Source: Opitutia bacterium UBA7350
GTDB lineage: Bacteria > Verrucomicrobiota > Verrucomicrobiia > Opitutales > Coraliomargaritaceae
Length of the DNA stretch: 64,000 nucleotides
Direction of reading: 5' to 3'
Assembly: GCA_949524905.1 (NCBI GenBank)
Contig: CATINC010000015.1
Location: 108,972-172,971 of the forward strand
The position numbers were made by a program, and so were the translations under genes. Under the pieces are notes generated by a model, which saw nothing but the letters and a program-made list of their open reading frames with translations, had not been told where the DNA came from and did no database searches. Position 1 is the first letter of the stretch, and each line of letters begins with the position of its first letter. Positions 54,656 through 63,855 of the stretch are shown here, one piece after another.

Positions 54656-54826
54656 TTAACCTTTGATTTCGCGGTGCAAAGTGTGGCGGCGAAGAAACTT
54701 ATTATATTTCTTCTTTTCAACGCGATCTGGTTGCTTCCGCTTGTCCCGCGTGCTCATGTAGCGGGATACTGGCTTGCCCTCTGCGCGTGCTTCGGTGCAT
54801 TCAAGGATAATGTGCTCTCGTGCCAT
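54656..54826 (-). CDS. rpmG: 50S ribosomal protein L33
   Basis: 56 residues from ATG 54826 (MAREHIILECTEARAEGKPVSRYMST...). Small and basic with the L33 layout: HIILECTEAR, SRYMSTRDKR, and the terminal KKKYNKFLRRHTLHREIKG. Only one cysteine, so it is the zinc-free form rather than the four-cysteine zinc form. Not called as a long frame because it is under 60 codons. Single gene on the minus strand; a purine-rich leader lies upstream. Confidence 0.95.
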   Translation of the reverse strand: MAREHIILECTEARAEGKPVSRYMSTRDKRKQPDRVEKKKYNKFLRRHTLHREIKG

Positions 54827-54956
54827 AGTGTTTAAATTTTAAAAGTTACAGGAAAACCGCGAAAAACACAGCTTATAGGGCTTCAGCGCAAGCTTTTTTT
54901 AATTTCTTCCGCTTACGGGTTGCGCTCTACCAAGGCCATCATTACATTAATGGCTT

Positions 54957-55403
54957 ATGAATCAAATTTCCATAACGGTTGCCCTCGGCACGGACCACGC
55001 TGGTTTTCCATTAAAACAACCCATCATTGAATTGCTTGAGTCTTTGGGCCACCGCGTACTTGATTTTGGCTGCCATAGCACCGATGCCTGTGACTATCCC
55101 GATTATATCCGCCCGGCAGCACAAGCCATCCCCGAAGGAAAAGCAGACTGCGCTATCGTTTTAGGTGGCAGCGGTAATGGCGAGGCCATCGTTGCAAATA
55201 AAGTGCCTGGCGTGCGTTGCGGTCTATGTTGGGATGAATGGTCTGCCGAAATGACTAAAATTCATAACCACGCTAATTGCATCGCCATTGGGGCACGTCC
55301 CGTTCCCGAAACCCTTGCCCTTAAAATTGTTCGCACTTGGCTCAGCGCCTCTGCGGACACCAATGGACGGCACCAACGACGCGTAGACAAGATCGAAACC
55401 TAA
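54957..55403 (+). CDS. rpiB: ribose-5-phosphate isomerase B (Glu-type)
   Basis: 148 residues; interconverts ribose-5-phosphate and ribulose-5-phosphate. Seen: ALGTDHAGFPLKQ, VLDFGCHSTDACDYPDY, IVLGGSGNGEAIVANKVPGVRCGLCWDEW, and HNHANCIAIGARPV. In the loop the enterobacterial cysteine base is absent and a glutamate (E76, GNGEA) takes its place, as in mycobacterial RpiB. Some RpiB-like proteins act on other sugars, so allose-phosphate activity cannot be excluded. 50 bases upstream of clpP. Confidence 0.93.
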   Translation: MNQISITVALGTDHAGFPLKQPIIELLESLGHRVLDFGCHSTDACDYPDYIRPAAQAIPEGKADCAIVLGGSGNGEAIVANKVPGVRCGLCWDEWSAEMTKIHNHANCIAIGARPVPETLALKIVRTWLSASADTNGRHQRRVDKIET

Positions 55404-55453
55404 CCCATTTTTGCCTCGATTTTCCAGAAAATTTAACTCAAAAAACAAACTTC

Positions 55454-56023
55454 ATGAGCAAGAAAGAAAAAGACCCATCCAGCAGCAGCCGTATACAGGA
55501 GCAATTCCTCAAAGAGCGCAAAATATTCCTCTGGGGCGAAGTATCCGATAAATCCGCGAAAGATATCACCGAAAAGCTCCTATTTCTGGAATCCGATGCC
55601 CCTGGCGAACCCATCACATTCTACATCAATACTCCAGGTGGTTCGATCACAGCAGGTATGGCAGTTTACGACACCATGCAACTCATTCGTTCACCCATTA
55701 CAGTTGTGGTCACCGGAATGGCTGCCAGCATGGGGTCTATCCTGCTCTGCGGAGCGACAAAAGGCAAACGTGTCCTATACCCGCACAGTCGCGTCCTCAT
55801 TCACCAGCCCTTGATTTCAGGCCAAATGGTTGCGGTGGCGGTTGATATCCATATCCAAGCTCAGGAGATGGAGCGCTTGCGTGATGAACTCAATGCCATC
55901 CTCGCTGAAAGTTCAGGACAATCGATTGAAAAAATCCGCAAAGATACCGACCGCGATTTCTATATGACTGCTAAGGAAGCAATCGAATACGGACTCGCCG
56001 ACGCCATTGTCGATTCCATTTAA
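55454..56023 (+). CDS. clpP: ATP-dependent Clp protease proteolytic subunit
   Basis: 189 residues from ATG 55454 (MSKKEKDPSSSSRIQEQFLKERKIFLWGEV); the frame is open further upstream into rpiB. Serine peptidase forming the tetradecameric barrel that works with ClpA/ClpX. Catalytic triad Ser92 (GMAASMGSILL), His117 (LIHQPL) and Asp166 (KDTDRD). Also INTPGGSITAGMAVYDTMQ and EAIEYGLADAIVDSI. The N-terminal 20 residues are more hydrophilic than usual and there is no propeptide-like M-x-x-x-P start. No clpX follows in the window. Convergent with fabV, 10 bases apart. Confidence 0.95.
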   Translation: MSKKEKDPSSSSRIQEQFLKERKIFLWGEVSDKSAKDITEKLLFLESDAPGEPITFYINTPGGSITAGMAVYDTMQLIRSPITVVVTGMAASMGSILLCGATKGKRVLYPHSRVLIHQPLISGQMVAVAVDIHIQAQEMERLRDELNAILAESSGQSIEKIRKDTDRDFYMTAKEAIEYGLADAIVDSI

Positions 56024-56033
56024 GATCTCGCGC

Positions 56034-57236
56034 CTACGATTGGCAGGCACTTGGCAGAAGCAGATCGACTTCGGTCTCAGCATCGTAATCCACACCCGGT
56101 AAACCAAAACCAAAAAGGTTGAGGAAATTTGCTTGGTAGCTGTCAAAGTCCGAATGCTCGCGTAAATTCTCGGTATTTATCTTCGGCCACAAGACTGCAA
56201 CTTCCGCTTGGACGGCTGCATCCATCTCCCAATCATCAATCCGGATGCGTCCGACATCGTCTAATTCAGGAGCGCCTCCATCGGCACAGTAAAGACGCTC
56301 ATTGAGTAAGCGCACCATCTGTTCAATACAATCTTCGTGCGTTCCCTTAAGCTTCATGATCTTAAACAAAATTGATATATAAAGCGGAACTACCGGTATA
56401 GCAGAGCTGGCCTGAGTTACCACAGCCTTGTTAACGGCGACATAAGCTTGGCAATCATGCCTCGAAGCAATTGCTCCTGCAGCTCGCTCAACATCTTTTT
56501 TTGCCGCTCCGATAGTACCATTCGTATAAACTGGCCAGGTGATTTCTGGCCCAATGTAGGAATAAGCAACGGTTTTAGCACCCTCGGCGAGACACCCTGC
56601 CTCAGAGAGAGCCGAAATCCAAAGCTCCCAATCTTCACCACCCATGACCTTTATTGTGTGATTAATCTCTTCCTGCGTAGCAGGCTCAATACTAACTTCG
56701 GTGACCTCTCCTTTATCCGTATCCAGACTACGGTTAGTATAAGTACCTTCGATCGGTTTAAGGCAGGATTTATAGGTTTCTCCATCGGCAGGATCGGTAC
56801 GACGCGGAGATGCTAAACTGTAAACAACGAGATCCACCTGCCCCAGGTCCGCCTTCAATGTCTCGATGGTCTGTGCCTTAATTTCATTTGAAAAAGCATC
56901 GCCGTTTATGCTTTTGGCATACAGACCTTCGGCATGTGCAGCTTGTTCAAATGCGACTGAATTATACCAACCCGCACTGGCAGGCTTACCCTTTAAGGAA
57001 GGACGCTCAAAAAAGACCCCGAGTGTTGCGGCTTCATGCCCGAAGGCCGCTGCGATTCGCGTTGAGAGACCGTAACCCGTGGAAGCACCAATCACCAATA
57101 CTCGCTGAGGGCTGGGCGATCCCTTGTCGCGCGAAGCAGCCTTTGCCACTTTAATTTCCTGAGCCACTTTAGCGGCACAGCCTTCAGGATGCGCAGTGAT
57201 GCATACAAATCCACGGATGCGGGGCTTAACAATCAT
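56034..57236 (-). CDS. fabV: trans-2-enoyl-ACP/CoA reductase (FabV)
   Basis: 400 residues, usual FabV size; NADH-dependent enoyl reduction at the last step of fatty acid elongation and naturally insensitive to triclosan. Seen: the N-terminal MIVKPRIRGFVCITAHPEGC, Rossmann VLVIGASTGYGLSTRIAAAFG, GWYNSVAFE, DLVVYSLASPRRTDP, the catalytic Y-x8-K at Tyr237-Lys246 (within PVYTNGTIGAAKKDVE), and the C-terminal NLFGFGLPGVDYDAETEVD. No fabI is seen in the window. Confidence 0.96.
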   Translation of the reverse strand: MIVKPRIRGFVCITAHPEGCAAKVAQEIKVAKAASRDKGSPSPQRVLVIGASTGYGLSTRIAAAFGHEAATLGVFFERPSLKGKPASAGWYNSVAFEQAAHAEGLYAKSINGDAFSNEIKAQTIETLKADLGQVDLVVYSLASPRRTDPADGETYKSCLKPIEGTYTNRSLDTDKGEVTEVSIEPATQEEINHTIKVMGGEDWELWISALSEAGCLAEGAKTVAYSYIGPEITWPVYTNGTIGAAKKDVERAAGAIASRHDCQAYVAVNKAVVTQASSAIPVVPLYISILFKIMKLKGTHEDCIEQMVRLLNERLYCADGGAPELDDVGRIRIDDWEMDAAVQAEVAVLWPKINTENLREHSDFDSYQANFLNLFGFGLPGVDYDAETEVDLLLPSACQS

Positions 57237-57338
57237 AGGTCTTAATTAATGCGTGAGTAAATGTTTTTTGCTACTCTTATGAAAGACGAACGCACTCCAC
57301 TGGCAAGCTGGGAGTTGCGCAAATCGGTACCCATACTC

Positions 57339-58697
57339 CTAACCCTGACCAATACCAGATGCTTCAAAGCCAATTTTTCGTAGAGCTTCTAAATCTAGCA
57401 GATTACGTCCATCAAATAAAAAAGCGGGCTGTTGCATGGCACCATGGATACGCTCAAAATCAAGGGCTTTAAATTCGTCCCATTCAGTGAGTATTAGAAC
57501 CGCGTGAGCATCTTTGCATGCTTCATAGGCATCCGAGCAAACAGTCACTGCCTCAGAATCATCACTTACATTTAAATCCTGACGCATACGCGTCTCAGAA
57601 ACCTCAGGATCATAAATAGAAACCCTTGCCTGTTCTTCTAGAAGATCCCCGCAAACATAAATCGCAGCAGATTCCCGTGTGTCATTGGTATCTTTCTTAA
57701 AAGCAAAACCAAGCACCGCTATTTTCTTATCCGCCACCGTGTTAAACAAAGTCTCGATTACCTTACGGCCAAAGCGATGTTTCTGGTAATCATTCATTTC
57801 AATAACGCCATTCCAGTAAGCCGCTACTTCAGGCAAACCAAAGTGCTCGCACAAATAGACCAGATTGAGGATATCCTTTTGGAAACACGAACCCCCAAAA
57901 CCGACTGAAGACTTAAGGAATTTTGACCCAATGCGGCTATCCGTTCCAATTGCATGCGAGACTTCATCAACGTTTGCTCCAGTTACTTCGCAAAGCGCTG
58001 AAATTGAATTGATCGATGAGATACGTTGCGCCAAGAAGGCATTTGCGGTTAATTTAGAAAGCTCAGATGACCAAACTTTAGTGGTCAGGATCTTATCACG
58101 CGGCACCCAACTGGCATATACATCCACCAATTTTTGAATTGCAGCCTGACCTTCCGGACTTGAGTCACCACCGACTAATACACGATCAGGGTTTTCAAGA
58201 TCCGTAATTGCAGTTCCTTCTGCCAGGAATTCCGGATTTGAAAGTATTTGAAAATTACGACCCTCAGAATTCGACTCTAAAATTGCTTTAATTGATTCAG
58301 CAGTCCGCACCGGCAAGGTCGATTTTTCAACAACAATTTTATCACCCTCAGATACTTCTGCAATCTTGCGGGCGCATTTTTCAATATAACGCAAATCAGC
58401 AGCTCTACCTGCTCCAACTCCATAGGTTTTTGTCGGGGTATTCACCGACATAAAAATCATCTCTGCTTCACGAATAGCCTGGTCTACATCCGTGGAGAAA
58501 AAAAGGTTTTTACCGCGCGCCGCCTTGACGATCTCCTCTAACCCAGGTTCGTAAATTGGAAGGGTATTTGAATTCCAAGCCGCAATACGTTCCTCGTTGA
58601 TATCAACAACCGTCACAATGTGATCGCCGCATTTGTGAGCGATCATAGCCATCGTTGGACCGCCGACGTATCCCGCACCAATACAACAAATGTTCAT
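57339..58697 (-). CDS. ugd: UDP-glucose 6-dehydrogenase (eukaryote-like form)
   Basis: 452 residues from ATG 58697 ([20 protein letters not shown]); the frame opens 36 bases earlier. Oxidises UDP-glucose to UDP-glucuronate with two NAD+. Seen: the Rossmann [69 protein letters not shown], the catalytic cysteine C271 in [20 protein letters not shown], and [13 protein letters not shown]. The wording around C271 and [20 protein letters not shown] is that of animal and plant UGDH rather than the short enterobacterial Ugd. Followed by a peroxiredoxin gene on the same strand further upstream. Confidence 0.95.
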   Translation of the reverse strand: MNICCIGAGYVGGPTMAMIAHKCGDHIVTVVDINEERIAAWNSNTLPIYEPGLEEIVKAARGKNLFFSTDVDQAIREAEMIFMSVNTPTKTYGVGAGRAADLRYIEKCARKIAEVSEGDKIVVEKSTLPVRTAESIKAILESNSEGRNFQILSNPEFLAEGTAITDLENPDRVLVGGDSSPEGQAAIQKLVDVYASWVPRDKILTTKVWSSELSKLTANAFLAQRISSINSISALCEVTGANVDEVSHAIGTDSRIGSKFLKSSVGFGGSCFQKDILNLVYLCEHFGLPEVAAYWNGVIEMNDYQKHRFGRKVIETLFNTVADKKIAVLGFAFKKDTNDTRESAAIYVCGDLLEEQARVSIYDPEVSETRMRQDLNVSDDSEAVTVCSDAYEACKDAHAVLILTEWDEFKALDFERIHGAMQQPAFLFDGRNLLDLEALRKIGFEASGIGQG

Positions 58698-58789
58698 CAA
58701 TACAGAAACAGCTAAATTGCCACCTTTAAGCAAGTATAAAGGTTTTAACTACAGCCCGCTTTGGTTTTCAGTTTTGTGCGTTGATTAGC

Positions 58790-59302
58790 TTATTTTCCCA
58801 AATTCATGGAGTCCAGCGCCGCCACAACATCCTCATATTGCTTCCCGGTGGAGGCACTAAGATCACGCCAAACAAGCTTACCTTGATTAAATATATAAAC
58901 TTGCCGCGCAAAACGTTTCTTTCCAAATGCTTTACTCAAACGTAAATCCTTATCGGCAATTAAAGGAAATGGTAGCGAATATTTTTCACGAAATTTGCGC
59001 TGTGATTCAACACGATCACCCGAAACTCCATACACTTTAACACCACGCTGGCGTAATTCTAAAAATCCTGCCCCCAGGCTGCAAGCTTGTTTCGTACAGC
59101 CAGGTGTACTGGCCATTGGATAAAAGAAAACAACCGTGATGCCCTCCGCAAGTTCAGTACCAAAATCAACACTTTGACCCATATCATCGATTACCGTGAG
59201 TGCAGGCGCATTCGAGCCGAGCTCCAATTCCTGAGCAGATACAGTTAATGACGAAATTATAGACATGAATAAGGAAAAAATATAAAAGTATATACAACGC
59301 AT
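58790..59302 (-). CDS. exported BCP/PrxQ-type peroxiredoxin
   Basis: 170 residues with a signal peptide (about 1-22, ending TVSAQE), then the thioredoxin-fold peroxiredoxin body. TPGCTKQACSLG carries the peroxidatic cysteine and a second cysteine five residues later, the PrxQ/BCP arrangement; also VVFFYPMASTPG, VKVYGVSGDRVESQRKF, FPLIADKDLRLSKAFG, RQVYIFNQGKLVWRD. Reduces peroxides in the periplasm. 57 bases downstream of proS on the same strand. Confidence 0.92.
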   Translation of the reverse strand: MRCIYFYIFSLFMSIISSLTVSAQELELGSNAPALTVIDDMGQSVDFGTELAEGITVVFFYPMASTPGCTKQACSLGAGFLELRQRGVKVYGVSGDRVESQRKFREKYSLPFPLIADKDLRLSKAFGKKRFARQVYIFNQGKLVWRDLSASTGKQYEDVVAALDSMNLGK

Positions 59303-59359
59303 CCCTAGAGTATGGATTAACTTACACTTTTTCGCAAGTATAGTACACTTACTCTTGCC

Positions 59360-60880
59360 CTAATAACTTTTTGCAAAAACAACACGTTTACCGGGCTTGC
59401 CCGTGAAAATACACGGTACGGTTTCCTCACGAGTCACGTTTGGAATGCAACGCACCGTGACCTTGTGCTCTTTTGCGATCCGATCCTCTAAATCTGCATC
59501 ACAACAAAATCCAACCGATGCGAAACCGCCATGAATTTCAGCTTGTGCCGCATTTTTAGGCGTAAAAAATTCAACAAATTCAGCCTCCGTGATTAATTCA
59601 CGGGTGTTTTCCTCTCGGAAAGCCTTTGCCCGAGCAAGCATACCATCTTGAATCTCCTCTAATAAAGCCACAATTCCATCCACAAAAGCATCGCGCGGAA
59701 TCGAATTTTTATCTTTTGGTGAGCGGTCGCGGCGCGCCACAAACACACTGCCTGAATCCATATCACGCGGGCCCACCTCAACCCGTAATGGGACGCCCTT
59801 CTTGATCCAACCCCAAACCTTCTCTCCACCACGAATATCACGATCATCTAACTCAACACGTACACGACCATCAAGGTATGACTGGGCCTCAAGCGCGGCT
59901 TTAAGTTCTCGACAATAATCCAAAACCGACGCTCGGGTTTCTTCTTTAGGCGTAACAGGAAGAATAACAACGTGTGAAGGCGCAATACGTGGAGGTAACA
60001 CCAAGCCATCATCATCCGAATGCGTCATGATCAATCCACCCACTAAACGTGTGGAAACGCCCCAAGAAGTTGTCCATGCAAATTCCTCCTTACCCTCTGA
60101 ACTGAGGTATTTGATATTACTCGATTTGGAGAAATTCTGACCCAAGAAATGGGATGTACCTGCCTGTAAGGCTTTTCTATCTTGCATCATGGCCTCAATG
60201 GCAAACGTAGCATCTGCTCCCGGAAACCGCTCTGCCTCCGTCTTTTCGCCTGTTAGCACCGGCACCGCCATATAAGTCTCCGCAAAGTCTGCATAAACAT
60301 CCAGCATCTTGCGCGTTTCCTCCATCGCCTCCTCTGCAGTGGCATGCACCGTATGACCTTCCTGCCATAAAAATTCCGCAGTACGCAAAAAGACTCGAGT
60401 TCGCATTTCCCAGCGGACTACATTCGCCCATTGGTTGATCAAGAGCGGCAGATCGCGGTAAGACTGTACCCACTTAGAAAAAAGTTCCCCGATTATGGTC
60501 TCCGAAGTTGGTCGTACGATCAATGGTTCTTCCAATTGACCCGCTGGTTGCAGCTTCCCTTCCGCATCTGCTTCAAGGCGTGAATGCGTGACCACCGCGC
60601 ATTCCTTAGCAAAACCCTCAACATGATCCGCTTCCTTTTGAAGGAAACTTACGGGAATAAGGAGCGGAAAGTAAGCATTCTTATGACCCGTTGCCTTAAA
60701 TCTTCGATCTAACTCCTGCTGGATATTCTCCCAAATCGCATAACCCCACGGCTTTATGACCATAGAACCACGCACCGGTGATGTTTCCGCCAAATCGGCC
60801 GCTTTCACGACTTGCTGGTACCACTCTGGGTAGTCTTCCGCCCTTGTCGGAGAAATTGCATTTTGCGACTGCTTAGCCAT
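59360..60880 (-). CDS. proS: prolyl-tRNA synthetase (archaeal/eukaryotic-type, ProS type 3)
   Basis: 506 residues from ATG 60880 (MAKQSQNAISPTRAEDYPEWYQQVV); the longer frame lacks conservation. Class II synthetase for tRNA-Pro. Seen: VKAADLAETSPVRGSMVIKPWGYAIWE (motif 1 region), RPTSETIIGELFSKWVQSYRDLPLLINQWANVVRWEMRTRVFLRTAEFLWQEGHT (motif 2, recognised in parts), LQAGTSHFLGQNFSK, WGVSTRLVGGLIMTHSDD (motif 3), and the C-terminal extension ending VVFAKSY with a zinc-like CC/C pattern. It lacks the large bacterial INS editing domain. Follows a small membrane protein and serS. Confidence 0.96.
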   Translation of the reverse strand: MAKQSQNAISPTRAEDYPEWYQQVVKAADLAETSPVRGSMVIKPWGYAIWENIQQELDRRFKATGHKNAYFPLLIPVSFLQKEADHVEGFAKECAVVTHSRLEADAEGKLQPAGQLEEPLIVRPTSETIIGELFSKWVQSYRDLPLLINQWANVVRWEMRTRVFLRTAEFLWQEGHTVHATAEEAMEETRKMLDVYADFAETYMAVPVLTGEKTEAERFPGADATFAIEAMMQDRKALQAGTSHFLGQNFSKSSNIKYLSSEGKEEFAWTTSWGVSTRLVGGLIMTHSDDDGLVLPPRIAPSHVVILPVTPKEETRASVLDYCRELKAALEAQSYLDGRVRVELDDRDIRGGEKVWGWIKKGVPLRVEVGPRDMDSGSVFVARRDRSPKDKNSIPRDAFVDGIVALLEEIQDGMLARAKAFREENTRELITEAEFVEFFTPKNAAQAEIHGGFASVGFCCDADLEDRIAKEHKVTVRCIPNVTREETVPCIFTGKPGKRVVFAKSY

Positions 60881-60945
60881 AAGGATCACCGAACAGAGAT
60901 CCGCCCTTGTCTGCAATGACAAATTGTGCCCCGCTATGCTGCGAT

Positions 60946-61212
60946 TTATAAATCATCCAACATTATCTCGTCCTCTAAAATATTTTCGGACGGCAATAAG
61001 GTGCGCATCTTTTCAATCATTTGCGATGCCTGATCCGTAAAAACCGTGGATAAACCGTAGGCCAGCAAACCAATCAAAAACAGCACCAATAATATTTTTC
61101 CAAGATTCGTGATACATTTATAAATAACCCACAGTACCAAAAGCACGGCCACAATTAATCCAGCCCAGGCGCGCCAATCGCCAACACTTAACAATTCTAT
61201 TACTTCATTCAT
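60946..61212 (-). CDS. small two-span membrane protein
   Basis: 88 residues: MNEVIELLSVGDWRAW, then two hydrophobic segments (about 17-33, LIVAVLLVLWVIY, and 40-57, LLVLFLIGLLAYGLSTV), then a charged amphipathic tail (MIEKMRTLLPSENILEDEIMLDDL). No motif. Between serS (27 bases) and proS (66 bases) on the same strand, so probably in the serS-proS transcript. Function unknown. Confidence 0.75.
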   Translation of the reverse strand: MNEVIELLSVGDWRAWAGLIVAVLLVLWVIYKCITNLGKILLVLFLIGLLAYGLSTVFTDQASQMIEKMRTLLPSENILEDEIMLDDL

Positions 61213-61238
61213 AAGGTAATTTATTATCTAAGAAAGCC

Positions 61239-62510
61239 TCAGTGACATTCCCCTACGTAAGATTGCCGCATCCAGTATTGCAAGCATTCAGGCACTTTCA
61301 CGCGCCCGTCTGCTTGGAGATTATTTTCCAACAAAGCTGCCAAGACTCGCGGCACTGCAAGACCCGAACCATTTAAAGTGTGCGCTGTTATCAGTTTTCC
61401 ATCTGCATTTCGGTAACGAATCCCCGCCCGTCGCGCTTGAAAATCCGTAAAATTCGAGCAACTGGAAACCTCTAGCCAACGCTTCTGCCCCGCTGCAAAG
61501 ACCTCCAAGTCATATTGTTTCGCGTGTGGAAATCCAATATCCCCGGTGCACATTCGCAACACCCGATACGGCAACTCAAGCTTTTGCAGCGTCCCTTCAA
61601 CATTTTCGCGCAGCTTCTCCAACTCCTCCATACTGCTTTCAGCATCCGTCCATTTGACCAGTTCCACCTTATCAAATTGATGCAGACGATTCAGTCCACG
61701 AACATGCGCTCCCCAGCTGCCCGCCTCACGGCGAAAACAAGGCGTGTAGGCACAACGGCAAATCGGAAGCTGTCCTGCCTCTAATATCTCATCTCGGTAA
61801 AAATTCGTCACAGGCACCTCAGCCGTCGGGATCAAATACAGCCCCTCGTTCTCGTCCACATACATTTGACCCTCTTTATCTGGCAACTGCCCTGTCGCAG
61901 TAGCGCTTTCCGCATTCACCACAATAGGAGGGAGGACCTCTTCGTATCCATTCGCTTGTGCTTCTTGTAGGAAAAAATTTACCAATGCACGGACGAGACG
62001 CGACATCTCACCCACATAAAAGGGAAAGCCCGCACCCGTCGCCTTCACCCCCCGCGCGAAATCAATTCGCGACTCAAACCAGGGTATATCAAAATGCGGC
62101 AGGGCATGAGGAAAGGCCGCCTCTGCATCACCCCATGTCGAAGCGACTACATTATCGTTTTCACCTTTGCCCACAGGCACACTCGAATCCGGCAGATTCG
62201 GTATTTCCAAAAATGCCGCTTGAAAAGCTGCGTCCGCAGCCTTGGCATCCGCCTCCAAATCCTTCGCCTGTGCGGCCATCTCTTTCATCTCCTTCACTTT
62301 TTCCAAAAATTCCGGCGAACCCTTGACCAGACCCGCCATTTCTGTGTTTGCCGCCTTTTGTGCCGCCCGTGCACGCTCCGCTTCCGTTATCTTCTCGCGT
62401 CGCGATGCGTCTAAGCCCAAGACCGTGTCCAAGTCACAGTGAAACTTCTTCGTAGCGATGGCAGAGCGGATACGATCCGTGTCCTCCCGGAGTAACTTGA
62501 TATCAATCAT
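61239..62510 (-). CDS. serS: seryl-tRNA synthetase
   Basis: 423 residues, standard length. N-terminal coiled-coil arm for the tRNA variable loop (about 25-105: SRREKITEAERARAAQKAANTE, EFLEKVKEMKEMAAQ), then the class II core: YVGEMSRLVRALVNFFLQEAQANGYEEV, TAEVPVTNFYRDEI, CFRREAGSWGAHVRGLNRLHQFDKVE (motif 2; the usual AAG-R-DT-RGL here reads SWGAHVRGL), LEVSSCSNFTDFQARRAGIRY, LNGSGLAVPRVLAALLEN (motif 3). Also charges tRNA-Sec where present. Head of the serS-(membrane protein)-proS-peroxiredoxin run. Confidence 0.96.
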   Translation of the reverse strand: MIDIKLLREDTDRIRSAIATKKFHCDLDTVLGLDASRREKITEAERARAAQKAANTEMAGLVKGSPEFLEKVKEMKEMAAQAKDLEADAKAADAAFQAAFLEIPNLPDSSVPVGKGENDNVVASTWGDAEAAFPHALPHFDIPWFESRIDFARGVKATGAGFPFYVGEMSRLVRALVNFFLQEAQANGYEEVLPPIVVNAESATATGQLPDKEGQMYVDENEGLYLIPTAEVPVTNFYRDEILEAGQLPICRCAYTPCFRREAGSWGAHVRGLNRLHQFDKVELVKWTDAESSMEELEKLRENVEGTLQKLELPYRVLRMCTGDIGFPHAKQYDLEVFAAGQKRWLEVSSCSNFTDFQARRAGIRYRNADGKLITAHTLNGSGLAVPRVLAALLENNLQADGRVKVPECLQYWMRQSYVGECH

Positions 62511-62744
62511 GGTAATCAGATTTGCGGTACTATCTTTCTGCTAGATCAACCAACCCTTCATCGCAAGGCAATAGATTCACAATAACTTTAAGCTGAGTGA
62601 TTACTTAAGCAGAATTTGATCGCTTGTATTTTAAGCCCATATCCTTCAAATGTAAACATACATACATAAGCAGAAAAAAACGGACCCCTCTACTCGAAGA
62701 ACCCCAACACTACTTGGCCCCGCTTAAGGAACGATAAAATCCTA

Positions 62745-63842
62745 GTGAAAATTATTCAGATCCTCCCAGAACTCAATGCCGGCGGCGTCGAGCGCGGAAC
62801 ACTCGAGGTTGGCAAATATTTAGTCGACCAAGGGCACACCTCCATCGTCATCTCTAATGGCGGACGCTTGGTCGAACAGCTCGAAGCCGAAGGCAGTCGC
62901 CACATCACCCTACCCGTCCATAAAAAACGCCTCCGCTCCCTCGCCCAAATCAAAGTCCTCTGCCGCATCCTTGAAACGGAACAACCCGACATCCTGCACC
63001 TCCGCTCGCGCTTGCCCGCATGGCTGGCTTGGCTTGCTTGGCGCAAGATGGACCCCAAGACACGCCCACGACTCATCACCACAGTCCACGGCTTCTATTC
63101 CGTCAACGCCTACTCTACCATCATGACAAAGGGAGAGCGCGTCATTTGCGTGTCCAACAGCGTCAAAAAATACGTTCTAAAAAACTACCCGAAAGTCCCC
63201 GAAGATCGGCTCACGGTCATCCACCGAGGTGTCGACCCCGAAGAATTCCCCTACGGCTACCAACCACCCTCAGAGTGGTTGTCCAAATGGCAAAGCGACT
63301 ACCCCCAGCTAGAGGGTAAATACGTCGCCACCCTCCCCGGTCGAATCACCCGCTGGAAAGGCCAACTGGACTTTGTCCAAGTTATCGCCCAACTCAAAGC
63401 TAAAGGCTTACCCGCCCACGGCCTCATCGTCGGAGAGCCACACCCCAAAAAGCTGAAATTCCTCGAAGAGCTAAAAAACGCGATTCAAGCCGCCGACCTG
63501 ACTAATGATATCACCCGAGTCGGCCACCGCAGCGACCTGCGCGAAGTCATGGCAGTCTCAGATGTCGTCGTTTCCTGCTCAACCGATCCCGAAGCCTTTG
63601 GACGTGTCACCCTCGAAGCCCTCAGCCTCGGACGGCCCGTTGCCGCCTACGCCCACGGCGGCGTTGCCGAACAACTCGATGCTATGCTTCCGGAAGGCAA
63701 AATCAAAGTGGGAGACGTTGCCAACGCCACGACTTTATTGGAAAAATGGACTCAAAATCCTAGCCAACCTAAGCAAGCTGATTTATTTGAACTGGAGCAA
63801 ATGCTACGTAAGACCATAGAAGTTTATAATGGCAGCTTATAA
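62745..63842 (+). CDS. glycosyltransferase family 4 (GT-B) protein
   Basis: 365 residues from GTG 62745 ([27 protein letters not shown]). GT-B layout: N-terminal donor-independent half with the LNAGGVERG loop, [40 protein letters not shown]-terminal half [79 protein letters not shown], where the E-x7-E-type motif sits. Sugar and acceptor unknown. Its codon use is more C-rich than upstream genes. Probably the first gene of an envelope polysaccharide cluster. Confidence 0.93.
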   Translation: MKIIQILPELNAGGVERGTLEVGKYLVDQGHTSIVISNGGRLVEQLEAEGSRHITLPVHKKRLRSLAQIKVLCRILETEQPDILHLRSRLPAWLAWLAWRKMDPKTRPRLITTVHGFYSVNAYSTIMTKGERVICVSNSVKKYVLKNYPKVPEDRLTVIHRGVDPEEFPYGYQPPSEWLSKWQSDYPQLEGKYVATLPGRITRWKGQLDFVQVIAQLKAKGLPAHGLIVGEPHPKKLKFLEELKNAIQAADLTNDITRVGHRSDLREVMAVSDVVVSCSTDPEAFGRVTLEALSLGRPVAAYAHGGVAEQLDAMLPEGKIKVGDVANATTLLEKWTQNPSQPKQADLFELEQMLRKTIEVYNGSL

Positions 63843-63855
63843 CACTTAATAACCC

